Position numbers and translations under genes: made by a program | NCBI RefSeq assembly: GCF_000816785.1 | Contig: NZ_CP007767.1 | Coordinates: 1 to 47,803 of the forward strand | Direction of reading: 5' to 3' | From: Campylobacter peloridis LMG 23910 | GTDB taxonomy: Bacteria > Campylobacterota > Campylobacteria > Campylobacterales > Campylobacteraceae | DNA length: 47,803 nucleotides | In this document: positions 32,973 through 40,340 of the stretch, piece after piece | How the letters are laid out: every line of letters begins with the position of its first letter | Position numbering within the stretch: position 1 is the stretch's first letter | Notes under the pieces: model-generated | Databases searched by the model: none | What the model saw: the letters and a program-made list of their open reading frames with translations, nothing else | Told to the model about the DNA's origin: nothing

Positions 32973-33963
32973 TCTTCATCTCTTTAAAATATATTTGACT
33001 AATATGTCTTTTTCCATTATGAGCTCTAATATGGACAACTACATCAATAAGATTTTTAAGCATATCTTGTATTTTTTCAAAAGGTATTTTTTGACCTTGA
33101 GTATTTTGTAAAGTCATCAAAGCCAAACGCTCGAATGTTTCAGAAGTGCTTCCTGCATGGCAACTTGTAATGCTACCACCATGCCCACTAGAAAGAACAT
33201 TGATAAAATCATAAGTTTCAGCACCTCTAAGCTCTGCCAATAAGATTCTATCAGGCTTCATTCTAAGACACGATTTTAAAAGAGTTGCAGAATTTAAAAA
33301 ATCTTCATTTTTAGCTTCACTAGGATAAAAAAGTTGTACAAAATTTTTATGCTCATAAAATTTTATTTCTTCAACATCTTCTATAGTTATAATTCTTTGT
33401 TCTTTGGGAATAAAATCAATTAAAGTTTTCATAAAAGTTGTTTTACCGCTTCCTGTACCTCCTGCTATAATGATATTTTTTTCATACTCTACTGCTTTAC
33501 AAATAAAATCTTTAAAATTTTTAGCCTCATAAAGCTTTTTCAACTCCTCATCCAAAGGATTTGTTATAAAATGAACAGTTTTTATTTCTTCAAAAAGACC
33601 ACTTTTAACATGATCTTGTATTAAAAATCTTTTCTCGCTTGGTTTTCTAATTGTAATTGAAATATGCTCTTTTTTAGTCGCTGGCGGAATTACTACCTGA
33701 ACCCTTTCACCTCCATGTAATATACAAGAAAGGATAGGGCGTGATTCATCTATCTTATCTTCTTTAAAAGAAGCTAAAGAAGTAGCAAACGACTTAGAAG
33801 CTTCATAATCTAACTTACTTGTTTCTTCTTGCCATTTTCCATCATTAGTTTGTATGAAAATATTTTCTTTGCCGTTGTAGCATATTTCAGTTACGCTGGA
33901 ATTAGCCAAATGTTTTCCAAAAAAATCATTAGCTAATTTTTCTAGGGTTCTTGAATTACTCAT
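32962..33963 (-). CDS. virB11: VirB11 secretion ATPase
   Basis: A 333-residue hexameric traffic ATPase. Walker A AGGTGSGKTTFMKTL is near residue 167, the Asp box ITIEDVEEI near 193, Walker B LKSCLRMKPDRILLAELRG near 230, and the His box SGHGGSITSCHAGS near 258. The N-terminal domain is of normal length. It works with VirB4 and VirD4 at the inner face of the channel. Its ATG overlaps the last base of virB10. Confidence 0.96.
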   Translation of the reverse strand: MSNSRTLEKLANDFFGKHLANSSVTEICYNGKENIFIQTNDGKWQEETSKLDYEASKSFATSLASFKEDKIDESRPILSCILHGGERVQVVIPPATKKEHISITIRKPSEKRFLIQDHVKSGLFEEIKTVHFITNPLDEELKKLYEAKNFKDFICKAVEYEKNIIIAGGTGSGKTTFMKTLIDFIPKEQRIITIEDVEEIKFYEHKNFVQLFYPSEAKNEDFLNSATLLKSCLRMKPDRILLAELRGAETYDFINVLSSGHGGSITSCHAGSTSETFERLALMTLQNTQGQKIPFEKIQDMLKNLIDVVVHIRAHNGKRHISQIYFKEMKNGK

Positions 33964-35141
33964 TAAAAAAAGCCCTTTCTTTTTAATTGATAAACCTTAG
34001 AAAAATCAATATCTTTATTAACATATACACCTACTAAATCACCGTGATTTTTGTAAAGAGTTGGTTGGATATTAATCATTTTTTCTAAAGCAGTATTAGC
34101 TATTTCACGAGAAGTTTCTCTTGAATTTTCCGTATAATCAACGCTATTTTCTTTTTTATTAATAACTTGATTAGCTAAAATATTTAAAGAATCATCAATT
34201 ATTGATAATAAAATAGCTGAACCAAAGCGTTTCATATAATGATGATCTACCCATCCTTGTATTCCACTTGCTCCAAGCTCATCAGTTGCACCTGAATAAA
34301 CTGGTATAATAATATTATTAGGCGTTCTTATTTCTTGCCAAATAACAAAAAGCCTATCCATACCATCATTTAATTGTCCTGAACTAAAACTTCCTGTAAT
34401 GGTGCTTCCTTTTTCAATTAAAAGAACATTGCCATTTGAAGAATAAACATCATTTGAAACAATACAAGCAATACCCCCTTTAATAGTGCTAACTAAACGA
34501 GTTTTTAAAGAACAACCTATATAAGTTCCTTTAGATAATAATAAATTTGGATCAAACTGACTAACACTAGCACTAGTTGGGGTAAAAACATCGCCGATAA
34601 AATCATTTGATCCATTAGATAATAAAGCATTATCTCCTTGCATAGGTTTAGAATTAAAAATATTATTTGAGCTTTCTTGTGTATTGTTTTCTTGTGCATT
34701 AAAAGCCCCACCATCACTACTACTACTTACCACAACTAACCCTGCACCTTTTACTATTCTTGGTTGTAAAGGTTTTGAGACAAGCTCGAAAGGATTTTCT
34801 TTTGGAGTTACTTCAACGGGTTTTTCCTGTTCTCTTTCTTTCAATACTTCTTCAAAACTCTTTGTTTCTTCTTTAACAGGTTCTTCTTTTTGAGGTAAAA
34901 TAAAATCTTTTAATTTCACACTACTAGCAATGTCTTTATTAACTTCTTTTGCTTGTGTATTTGCAGTATCATCACTACTACCAATAAAAGATTTTGCAAA
35001 GATATATGCAAAAATCAATAATATAAATACACAAGCAATAAAGAATACATAGATTTGAATTTTTTTAACATTAACGCTTTGTGCTTGCAACTCACTTTGT
35101 AAATCCATATCTTTTAATTCTTGTTTTTCTTGATTACTCAT
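33963..35141 (-). CDS. virB10: VirB10/TrbI channel protein
   Basis: A 392-residue protein. It has a cytoplasmic start, an inner-membrane span at about 29-51 (VFFIACVFILLIFAYIFA), and a Glu/Pro/Lys-rich periplasmic linker (about 75-125). The conserved C-terminal domain includes GTYIGCSLKTRLVSTIKGGI, LLIEKGSTITGSF and GIQGWVDHHYMKRFG. It bridges both membranes and gates the T4SS. It is coupled to virB9 (4-bp overlap) and virB11. Confidence 0.96.
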   Translation of the reverse strand: MSNQEKQELKDMDLQSELQAQSVNVKKIQIYVFFIACVFILLIFAYIFAKSFIGSSDDTANTQAKEVNKDIASSVKLKDFILPQKEEPVKEETKSFEEVLKEREQEKPVEVTPKENPFELVSKPLQPRIVKGAGLVVVSSSSDGGAFNAQENNTQESSNNIFNSKPMQGDNALLSNGSNDFIGDVFTPTSASVSQFDPNLLLSKGTYIGCSLKTRLVSTIKGGIACIVSNDVYSSNGNVLLIEKGSTITGSFSSGQLNDGMDRLFVIWQEIRTPNNIIIPVYSGATDELGASGIQGWVDHHYMKRFGSAILLSIIDDSLNILANQVINKKENSVDYTENSRETSREIANTALEKMINIQPTLYKNHGDLVGVYVNKDIDFSKVYQLKRKGFF

Positions 35142-36073
35142 TGCTCATTTCCTAATAAAGATTGTTCTAGTAAAAGTGTTTTACTTGGATCATTTATCAC
35201 TCTTTGTATATTTTCATTAGAGGTTTCTCTAGTTTTATCTAAAGGATTTTTTCCATAGCCATTATTAAAAATTCCAACAACCTTATCTCCACTTCTTAGT
35301 AGAATTTGTTTTGCAATTTTTTGAACTACTAAAACATCATATTTTCCATCTTTTTTAATGTGAGTATTTAAGATCATTTCTTTGCCGTTTTCATATAAAA
35401 ATACACTCGGAAATGTTTTTGTGTTATCAAAACCTAAGTAAGTAAAAACACCATCATCATAAGCATAATTTGGTGCTATATCTTCACTTCCTTTATTCGC
35501 TTTCATTAAAAAATCCCAGTTTCTAGGAACTATATTTTTATCAAGCTCTTCTCTTACAATTTTCTTTTCTAGCTCTTTTTTTATTTTATTCTCTTGCTTT
35601 AAGATTTTATCAGCGTGGCTAAAAGACAATTTATAAGTTGCTTGCTTACTATCATTAGTTAGCAATAAATCAAAAATATAAGTTTTTAAATTAGTGGTAA
35701 CAATTAAATTTGTTTTCCAGTCTTTTGGATTTGGATCAACAATCATCTCTTTTTGCTGACCTTGATTATAAGGATCATTTTCTACAAAAAGTCTAGTTTT
35801 ATAAGCTTTTGGTTTAATAAATAAAAGATTTTTTTTCTCTATTAAATCCCAACCTTCAGAAAATCCTGTAGCGGTATTTATAATGACTTCTTCATCGCTA
35901 AATTCAATCATACTTACAAAACCATTTCTAGCTACCATTTTAAAAACATCTTTAGAGTTATACTCAGCATGTGCTACGCGTTGATCGTATTCTGATTTTT
36001 GCGGTTCATTTAATGCAAAAACAGGTAAAGCCAAAAATGAAAAAGAAAGGGCTAGGCTAATATTTTTTATCAT
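35138..36073 (-). CDS. virB9: VirB9 outer-membrane core protein
   Basis: A 311-residue protein with a signal peptide (LALSFSFLALPVFA). The N-terminal VirB9 domain has a beta-rich region and TGFSEGWDLIEKKNLLFIKP near 71. The C-terminal domain includes YAYDDGVFTYLGFDNTKTFP near 199 and the terminal VVQKIAKQILLRSGDKVVGI. It forms the core complex with VirB7-like lipoprotein and VirB10, and overlaps both virB8 and virB10 by 4 bp. Confidence 0.95.
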   Translation of the reverse strand: MIKNISLALSFSFLALPVFALNEPQKSEYDQRVAHAEYNSKDVFKMVARNGFVSMIEFSDEEVIINTATGFSEGWDLIEKKNLLFIKPKAYKTRLFVENDPYNQGQQKEMIVDPNPKDWKTNLIVTTNLKTYIFDLLLTNDSKQATYKLSFSHADKILKQENKIKKELEKKIVREELDKNIVPRNWDFLMKANKGSEDIAPNYAYDDGVFTYLGFDNTKTFPSVFLYENGKEMILNTHIKKDGKYDVLVVQKIAKQILLRSGDKVVGIFNNGYGKNPLDKTRETSNENIQRVINDPSKTLLLEQSLLGNEQ

Positions 36074-36738
36074 CTTATTTCCTCATCAACTCTATAGTTA
36101 GTAACCTTAAAGCCAAGAGGGTTTAAAATTCTATTTTCTTCACTTGTTTTTGCAAGTAAAAAATCATACGCCAAAGTTATAACTTTGGTTGATTGCTGTG
36201 TGCTTTTTGTTACAGAATCTTTTTTAGTAATTAATGCTCTTATAGTAGAGGTTTTTACTCCATTGCTATTTCCAAGAACAATACTTAAAATCTTAACGCT
36301 TACTTCAACATTATCTTTATAAATTTGATCTAAAGCATTATCGCCAGCATAGATAGCTCTATACTCATTTGCAACATTTTCATCACTCATTAATTGAGTA
36401 AGAACATAATCTTGATTTAAAAACTTATAATAATAACCTTCTCTAGCTTTTATATATTGAGAGATAAAGTATTTGTCTAAAGCTTCAATAGAGCTAATTT
36501 GCTCTTCTTGTAAGCTAGTAATAATATCCACCATACCAGTAGTATTATCTACTTTAATCACATAAGGTTCAGTAGTTTTTAATGGTGTTAAGAAAATTAC
36601 AGCAATTACAGCAATAATTGATATTGCCATACTTATAAATGCAACTAACCAAGCTCTTTGATTTGATTTTTCAATCAAATATCTTACACTTGCTTCAAAA
36701 TTCAAAGCATTAGAATTAATTTCATTTTGGTTTTTCAA
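36070..36738 (-). CDS. virB8: VirB8 inner-membrane assembly protein
   Basis: A 222-residue bitopic protein with a membrane span at about 31-52 (AFISMAISIIAVIAVIFL). A periplasmic VirB8 domain follows (TEPYVIKVDNTTGMVDIITS, YFISQYIKAREGYY). The best start is TTG at 36738, but no convincing Shine-Dalgarno precedes it. The expected one (AAGGAG) lies about 220 bp upstream, just after virB7, with the type I toxin module E2 in between. The module therefore seems to have separated virB8 from its ribosome-binding site. Confidence 0.92.
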   Translation of the reverse strand: MKNQNEINSNALNFEASVRYLIEKSNQRAWLVAFISMAISIIAVIAVIFLTPLKTTEPYVIKVDNTTGMVDIITSLQEEQISSIEALDKYFISQYIKAREGYYYKFLNQDYVLTQLMSDENVANEYRAIYAGDNALDQIYKDNVEVSVKILSIVLGNSNGVKTSTIRALITKKDSVTKSTQQSTKVITLAYDFLLAKTSEENRILNPLGFKVTNYRVDEEIR

Positions 36739-36771
36739 TTTTATGTTTAAAAGAAGTTAGTATAATTAAAA

Positions 36772-36852
36772 AGGGTGGAATGCCAAAGGGTGCCACCTTT
36801 GACATTCAATTTACCGCCCAGAAGGGAGGTGAGTCGAATGACTAAAATTATC
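36772..36852 (-). ncRNA. Antitoxin RNA E2 (IsoA-like)
   Basis: Promoter TTGACA (complement of 36882-36887), a 17-bp spacer and TATAAT (complement of 36859-36864) form a textbook sigma-70 promoter inside the toxin ORF on the opposite strand. The transcript would cover the toxin's RBS and 5' leader. The 3' end is approximate. Confidence 0.78.
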
Positions 36853-36897
36853 CTAGTAATTATATTAGTTATGCTTTGCTTTGTCAAGGCATACTAA
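36838..36897 (+). CDS. Type I toxin peptide E2 (AapA-like)
   Basis: A 19-residue peptide beginning MTKIILVIILVML and ending FVKAY. It has a single hydrophobic helix with basic residues at both ends. A strong RBS (GGGAGGTGAG) precedes the ATG. The conserved VKAY end is encoded by GTCAAGGC, whose complement is the -35 box of the antitoxin promoter, so peptide and promoter constrain each other. Expected action is inner-membrane damage when not repressed by the antisense RNA. Confidence 0.82.
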   Translation: MTKIILVIILVMLCFVKAY

Positions 36898-36968
36898 TCT
36901 CCCTGCAATTATAGCAGGGTTTAGGATAATCCCTTTGGCTTTATACTAACTTTCTTTATCTCCTTTCT

Positions 36969-37430
36969 TTAAAATTTGTTTTCTAAAACTTCAGTTTCAA
37001 TTATTTGCACATCTTTTTCTTTGAAAAAAAGATTTTGTTTTAAAACTTTTACAAAAACATCTCCTTGCTCCGTATGGTAAGTGATAGAATAATCAAACTC
37101 GCCAGCTTCAACCATCTTATCTTCATGATAAGAATTAGAATCATTTACAGCCTTTTTTAAAATCACATAAGACATACTCGGATAATTTAAAATAATTCTC
37201 TTTTTCTTTTTAATGTTTTCAAAGCTTTTAATGGAAGTTTCTTTTTCTTCTTTCTTTTCAAACACAGGAACAATTTCCATTTTTAAAAACTTTTCTTGAT
37301 CTTTAATATCATTTACAGCAACCCAACCACTTTTATCATCAAACAAATAGTTATAATTAGTATTGTTTTTAATAGAACAAGCACTAAAAAAGATTGCACA
37401 AAATGCAAATAAAATTACCTTATGCTTCAT
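36969..37430 (-). CDS. virB7: VirB7-position lipoprotein
   Basis: A 153-residue lipoprotein with signal and lipobox FFSACS (Cys near 18). The mature part has a beta-rich segment (GEFDYSITYHTEQGDVFVKV). It is longer than Agrobacterium VirB7, as is usual in Campylobacter and Helicobacter systems. It lies between virB6 and virB8 and overlaps virB6 by 11 bp. It probably stabilises VirB9 in the outer membrane. The name is given by position more than by sequence. Confidence 0.75.
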   Translation of the reverse strand: MKHKVILFAFCAIFFSACSIKNNTNYNYLFDDKSGWVAVNDIKDQEKFLKMEIVPVFEKKEEKETSIKSFENIKKKKRIILNYPSMSYVILKKAVNDSNSYHEDKMVEAGEFDYSITYHTEQGDVFVKVLKQNLFFKEKDVQIIETEVLENKF

Positions 37431-38430
37431 TTCTCATCCTTTGTAATATGCTCTTTCCTAAAGACATAGCATTAGCACCTGCAACAGAAGCACCTGATTT
37501 CATCATAGAATAAGCACCTTCTGCCATTTTAGAGCCTCCTTTTTGAGCATGCCCAAATAATTTTCCAAGAGTTTTTCCAGCTGCAGAACTTATAGGATTG
37601 CTTACCCTTGAAAACACACTTTGCATAGCAGAATCTAAAGCAACGCTTCCTACTTTTTCAGCAAAAACCTTTGCTACAAAAACCATAGCAACTAATAAAA
37701 CAGAGGAAAAAATCATTGATATTCCTATGAAAAATGAGTCAGCATCTGCATTCATATATTGATCTTGAGAATACCTAGCAAAACGATATATTTCTTTTGC
37801 AAAAACTTTAAAAAATAAGCTCATAAAAAGAACTAATAAGGTATTAGAAATAAGCAATGCAAGCCATTGAGTAAAAACATTTTTAGTGCTTTTATATAAA
37901 AGACAATAAAACATTAAAGGTGCAGCAATCACTAATATAGTTTGAGTAAAAGCAGTAGCATTTATTACCACTAAAGCAGGTAACACAGCTATACCAAAAC
38001 CTGTATAAATCATAACTATACTAAATGCAGCAACTATAATGCTAAATCCACTAGCCTTAGCCCATATACTATCAGCTAAATTTCTAACTTCATTAAAAAT
38101 AATATCAATTTGCTTATACATACTAAGGCTTCCACCAGCCCACTCATGAAAGCCATCCATAGCATTAATGACTAAAGTAAGCCATCCGCCGATATTTAAA
38201 GCAAAAGTGATGATCATAGCCTTAGCAGCTAAATCCCACATTACTTCTTTAGTAGGACTTTGAGAACGACCAAATAAGATTTCATAACCCTTATACATAA
38301 TAGTAATTACAAGGGTAATAGAAAAAAGCACAGCAAGTTGAGTCATTTTTTCACTCAGTGCTGCATTTCTTACTACTTCTAAAATCACATGAGTAGCATT
38401 ACCAAGCTCTGTAAAGAAATTACCTTGCAT
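37420..38430 (-). CDS. virB6: VirB6 polytopic inner-membrane channel protein
   Basis: 336 residues from the ATG at 38430, which has AAGG just upstream. A longer frame reaches a TTG at 38454 but lacks an RBS. About six to seven hydrophobic spans lie between residues 30 and 270, with a conserved Trp/Gly-rich loop (GFHEWAGGSLSM near 115). The C-terminal tail of about 60 residues is Ser/Gly/Ala rich (GAYSMMKSGASVAGANAMSL). It forms part of the inner-membrane pore of the T4SS. The upstream region is occupied by toxin module E3. Confidence 0.9.
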   Translation of the reverse strand: MQGNFFTELGNATHVILEVVRNAALSEKMTQLAVLFSITLVITIMYKGYEILFGRSQSPTKEVMWDLAAKAMIITFALNIGGWLTLVINAMDGFHEWAGGSLSMYKQIDIIFNEVRNLADSIWAKASGFSIIVAAFSIVMIYTGFGIAVLPALVVINATAFTQTILVIAAPLMFYCLLYKSTKNVFTQWLALLISNTLLVLFMSLFFKVFAKEIYRFARYSQDQYMNADADSFFIGISMIFSSVLLVAMVFVAKVFAEKVGSVALDSAMQSVFSRVSNPISSAAGKTLGKLFGHAQKGGSKMAEGAYSMMKSGASVAGANAMSLGKSILQRMRNEA

Positions 38431-38509
38431 GGTAAGCCTTAAAAGAAAATACAAGATTAAACATTATTGTGTTTTAAGAAGTTTAAGAAGACTAAGGTAT
38501 AATACCCCG

Positions 38510-38592
38510 AAGGGTTAGCCGTAGGCTGCAACCCTATGGCTAAATTTAACCCTAGAAAGTAGGTGATTAAATTGAGTTATAACAAACTTATA
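38510..38592 (-). ncRNA. Antitoxin RNA E3 (IsoA-like)
   Basis: TTGACT (complement of 38622-38627), a 17-bp spacer and TATAAT (complement of 38599-38604) lie inside the toxin ORF on the opposite strand. The RNA would cover the toxin RBS and leader. The 3' end is approximate. Confidence 0.76.
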
Positions 38593-38637
38593 ATTGTAAT
38601 TATACTCCTTTGTATAGTTACAGTCAAGGCTTATTAG
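38572..38637 (+). CDS. Type I toxin peptide E3 (AapA-like, TTG start)
   Basis: A 21-residue peptide starting at TTG (read MSYNKLIIVIILL) and ending VKAY. RBS AGGTGA lies about 7 bases upstream. It shares the hydrophobic core and the VKAY end with E2. The weak start codon may help keep toxin translation low. Confidence 0.78.
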   Translation: MSYNKLIIVIILLCIVTVKAY

Positions 38638-38722
38638 CCTTGCCCCTATTTTAGGGGTATAAGTTTACCCTACGGCCTTTCTTAAACTTTCTTTATCTCC
38701 TTTCTTTAAAATTTGTTTTTAT

Positions 38723-39307
38723 TTAAATTAATTTGGTTTTAAAATTAAGTTTTTGTAAAACTTGTGTTTTTCCATTTTTAAATTTTTCTACTATTTCATA
38801 TTCTATTAGTTCTATAAATTTAGAATTTTGTTTTTGTTCTATTTCCTTTATAGCGTTTGCTATCTTTTCCTTATAAGGTGTATCAGGAAGATCATAATGT
38901 TTTAGTTGTTTTATTTTTTCTATTTCTTTGTTTTTAATGATTTGTTCCATTTGATTAAAAGCATTGATAAAAGCTATTTTAAATTGTAAAGCTTTTTTAC
39001 CTGTAAAACCCATAGCTAAAAGCGTGAATGCATCACGAGTTAGATTATAACAACGATCTTTTCTTGTTTTTCCTTTAACCTTACCAAAACCCCTAATTTC
39101 AGTATTTCTATAGGTCTCCTCAAAATTGAGGAGACCTTGAGAAGCTCCTATTTCTCGCAATTCATTTAAAATGAGTTTAATATCTGCTAATACATTATCA
39201 TGTCTTTTCCCAAACACTTTAGCTATATCTAAACTTGTGCAAAAAATTTGCTCATCTTTGTTTTCAAAGATGACATCTATATTGTTAATATTAATAACAC
39301 TACTCAT
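38723..39307 (-). CDS. Rha-family (phage pRha-like) regulator inside the T4SS operon
   Basis: A 194-residue protein. TSLDIAKVFGKRHDNVLADI near residue 24 and YNLTRDAFTLLAMGFTGKKA near 85 are the signature of the phage Rha/pRha family. AFINAFNQMEQII follows near 110. Such proteins are DNA-binding regulators of phage or phage-like elements. It sits between virB5 and virB6, where typical VirB operons have no such gene, and is followed directly by toxin module E3. It therefore looks like inserted cargo, possibly controlling the operon. Its start region carries the ACTACTCATTTTTCACTCC sequence shared with the EexN loci. Confidence 0.85.
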   Translation of the reverse strand: MSSVININNIDVIFENKDEQIFCTSLDIAKVFGKRHDNVLADIKLILNELREIGASQGLLNFEETYRNTEIRGFGKVKGKTRKDRCYNLTRDAFTLLAMGFTGKKALQFKIAFINAFNQMEQIIKNKEIEKIKQLKHYDLPDTPYKEKIANAIKEIEQKQNSKFIELIEYEIVEKFKNGKTQVLQKLNFKTKLI

Positions 39308-39320
39308 TTTTCACTCCTAT

Positions 39321-40340
39321 TTAGTCAAATAAAGCATCAGCTTCTTTATCATATTTTTTTCTAAGCTCGCCATAATCCAAAGGCTCTTTCCCCATTGATT
39401 CTGCAAACAGCTGTGCTGCTTGATCTTGTCTTATTCTTCTTTGATTTTCATAATGCATATTAGAAATTTCAAGATTAGTTTTAATGATTTCTAGTTTGGT
39501 TTTTTCTACATTAATCGCATTGTTAATGTCATTAGTTTCTTTAATATCTTTTGATTCTATAAGTCTTTGGTGTAGTTTCTCTAAAGACTTTGCTACGGTA
39601 TTAACTTGGATAGAAGCTTGATTATAATGCTCCACTTGAGCTGCATAAGTAATCATATCCATTCTACATATTCTTTTTCGCTCTTCACTCAAATAACTAG
39701 CATTGCAACGATCAAAAAGAGTGAATTTTCTAAATGTTTCTTTGCTTTTATCGCTTAAAAAGCCTTGTGGATCTTGCAATACATCATCATAAAAAGATTG
39801 TATGTTTTGTCCAGCTTCAGCAAAATCTAAATAAATTTGTTTTGTGTCTCTCATAAAAGACACTGAATCTCTTGCACCTGTTTTAGACATAAGTTCATTT
39901 TGATAAGCTTGAATTTGTTGTTGATAGTGTTTAACCGTATCTTGCCATCTTGTAGCTTGTTTAGTCCATTCTGCAATTTCTTTTGCATTTTGGGTTGCCA
40001 TTTGTGAATTTGCAGTCGCATCAACTACAGGAATACCAGCACTAAAAGCTAAATTTGCAATACATAATGATGAAATTATGGAAAATAAAAATTTATTTTG
40101 TTTTTGGATATAATTATTTTTGGGGTTTGCCACAGGGCGGCAACCCTGTGGCTTAATCTTAACTCCAGAAAGGAGATATTTTAAGATGAAGTTCACACGC
40201 TTTATCTTAGTAGCAATTATACTACTAAGTTTAATAGTAGTCAAGGCTTTTTGAGTCTTACCCTGTCTTTTGACAGGGCTATTTAAGATAAAGCACCCCT
40301 GTGGCTTTTTGGTTTGATTTTTACTTAAACTTAATCTCAT
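39321..40340 (-). CDS. virB5: VirB5 minor pilus protein, 5' end interrupted by toxin module E4
   Basis: A 339-codon frame. The ATG overlaps the virB4 stop (ATGA), as expected for the original start. Codons about 7-78 read antisense through toxin module E4 without a stop. A normal signal peptide (FLFSIISSLCIANLAFSAG) appears only near residue 88-106. The mature part has the helical VirB5 pattern (EIAEWTKQATRWQDTVKHYQ). No ATG, and no GTG or TTG with an RBS, was found just before the signal peptide. The last 26 residues match EexN copy 1. Export may be impaired, or an unusual start may be used. Confidence 0.85.
   Translation of the reverse strand: MRLSLSKNQTKKPQGCFILNSPVKRQGKTQKALTTIKLSSIIATKIKRVNFILKYLLSGVKIKPQGCRPVANPKNNYIQKQNKFLFSIISSLCIANLAFSAGIPVVDATANSQMATQNAKEIAEWTKQATRWQDTVKHYQQQIQAYQNELMSKTGARDSVSFMRDTKQIYLDFAEAGQNIQSFYDDVLQDPQGFLSDKSKETFRKFTLFDRCNASYLSEERKRICRMDMITYAAQVEHYNQASIQVNTVAKSLEKLHQRLIESKDIKETNDINNAINVEKTKLEIIKTNLEISNMHYENQRRIRQDQAAQLFAESMGKEPLDYGELRKKYDKEADALFD
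40121..40209 (-). ncRNA. Antitoxin RNA E4 (IsoA-like)
   Basis: TTGACT (complement of 40239-40244), a 17-bp spacer and TATAAT (complement of 40216-40221) lie antisense in the toxin ORF. Here the antitoxin RNA is in the same sense as virB5 and lies within its reading frame. The 3' end is approximate. Confidence 0.78.
40186..40254 (+). CDS. Type I toxin peptide E4 (AapA-like)
   Basis: A 22-residue peptide beginning MKFTRFILVAIILL and ending VKAF. RBS AAAGGAGATATTTTAAG is upstream of the ATG. It has the same hydrophobic helix and lysine near the end as E2 and E3. It lies antisense to the 5' part of virB5. Confidence 0.82.
   Translation: MKFTRFILVAIILLSLIVVKAF

Larger units (their letters stand above)
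36761..36950 (+). ncRNA. AapA-like toxin mRNA E2 with closed 5'/3' ends
   Basis: TATAAT at 36761-36766 predicts a start near 36773. GCCAAAGGG (36782-36790) is complementary to CCCTTTGGC (36931-36939) near the 3' end, and also nearly so to CCTTTGAC (36797-36804) just downstream. The second pairing would be an early hairpin that gives way to the long-range pairing. This is the arrangement known for AapA mRNAs. Confidence 0.75.
36754..36952. mobile_element. Toxin-antitoxin module E2 bounded by 12-bp inverted repeats
   Basis: AAGTTAGTATAA (36754-36765) and TTATACTAACTT (36941-36952) are perfect inverted repeats enclosing the complete type I module: toxin promoter, ORF and antisense promoter. They lie between virB7 and virB8, opposite to the operon. 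The layout resembles a small insertable unit. Mobility is inferred, and no target duplication was established. Confidence 0.45.
38479..38689. mobile_element. Toxin-antitoxin module E3 bounded by inverted repeats
   Basis: AAGTTTAAGAA (38479-38489) and TTCTTAAACTT (38679-38689) are perfect 11-bp inverted repeats around a complete type I module. The right flank (TTTATCTCCTTTCTTTAAAA, 38691-38710) is the same sequence that borders E2 (36953-36972). Confidence 0.45.
38498..38690 (+). ncRNA. AapA-like toxin mRNA E3 with closed 5'/3' ends
   Basis: TATAAT at 38498-38503 predicts a start near 38510. GCCGTAGG (38518-38525) can pair locally with CCTATGGC (38533-38540, one G-U) or with CCTACGGC at the 3' end (38669-38676). 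This is the same metastable-then-closed design as in E2 and E4. Confidence 0.72.
40109..40320 (+). ncRNA. AapA-like toxin mRNA E4 with closed 5'/3' ends
   Basis: TATAAT at 40109-40114 predicts a start near 40121. GCCACAGGG (40129-40137) can pair with an adjacent CCCTGTGGC (40144-40152) or with an identical distant CCCTGTGGC (40297-40305). This is the clearest of the three metastable and closed structures. A separate hairpin, CCCTGTC/GACAGGG (40261-40277), follows the ORF. Confidence 0.78.

Noticed and set aside
34517-34893. Short frames overlapping virB10
   Set aside because: Shadows of a well-supported T4SS gene.
38431-38454. TTG at 38454 as virB6 start
   Set aside because: The ATG at 38430 has a Shine-Dalgarno and gives a normal VirB6 N-terminus.
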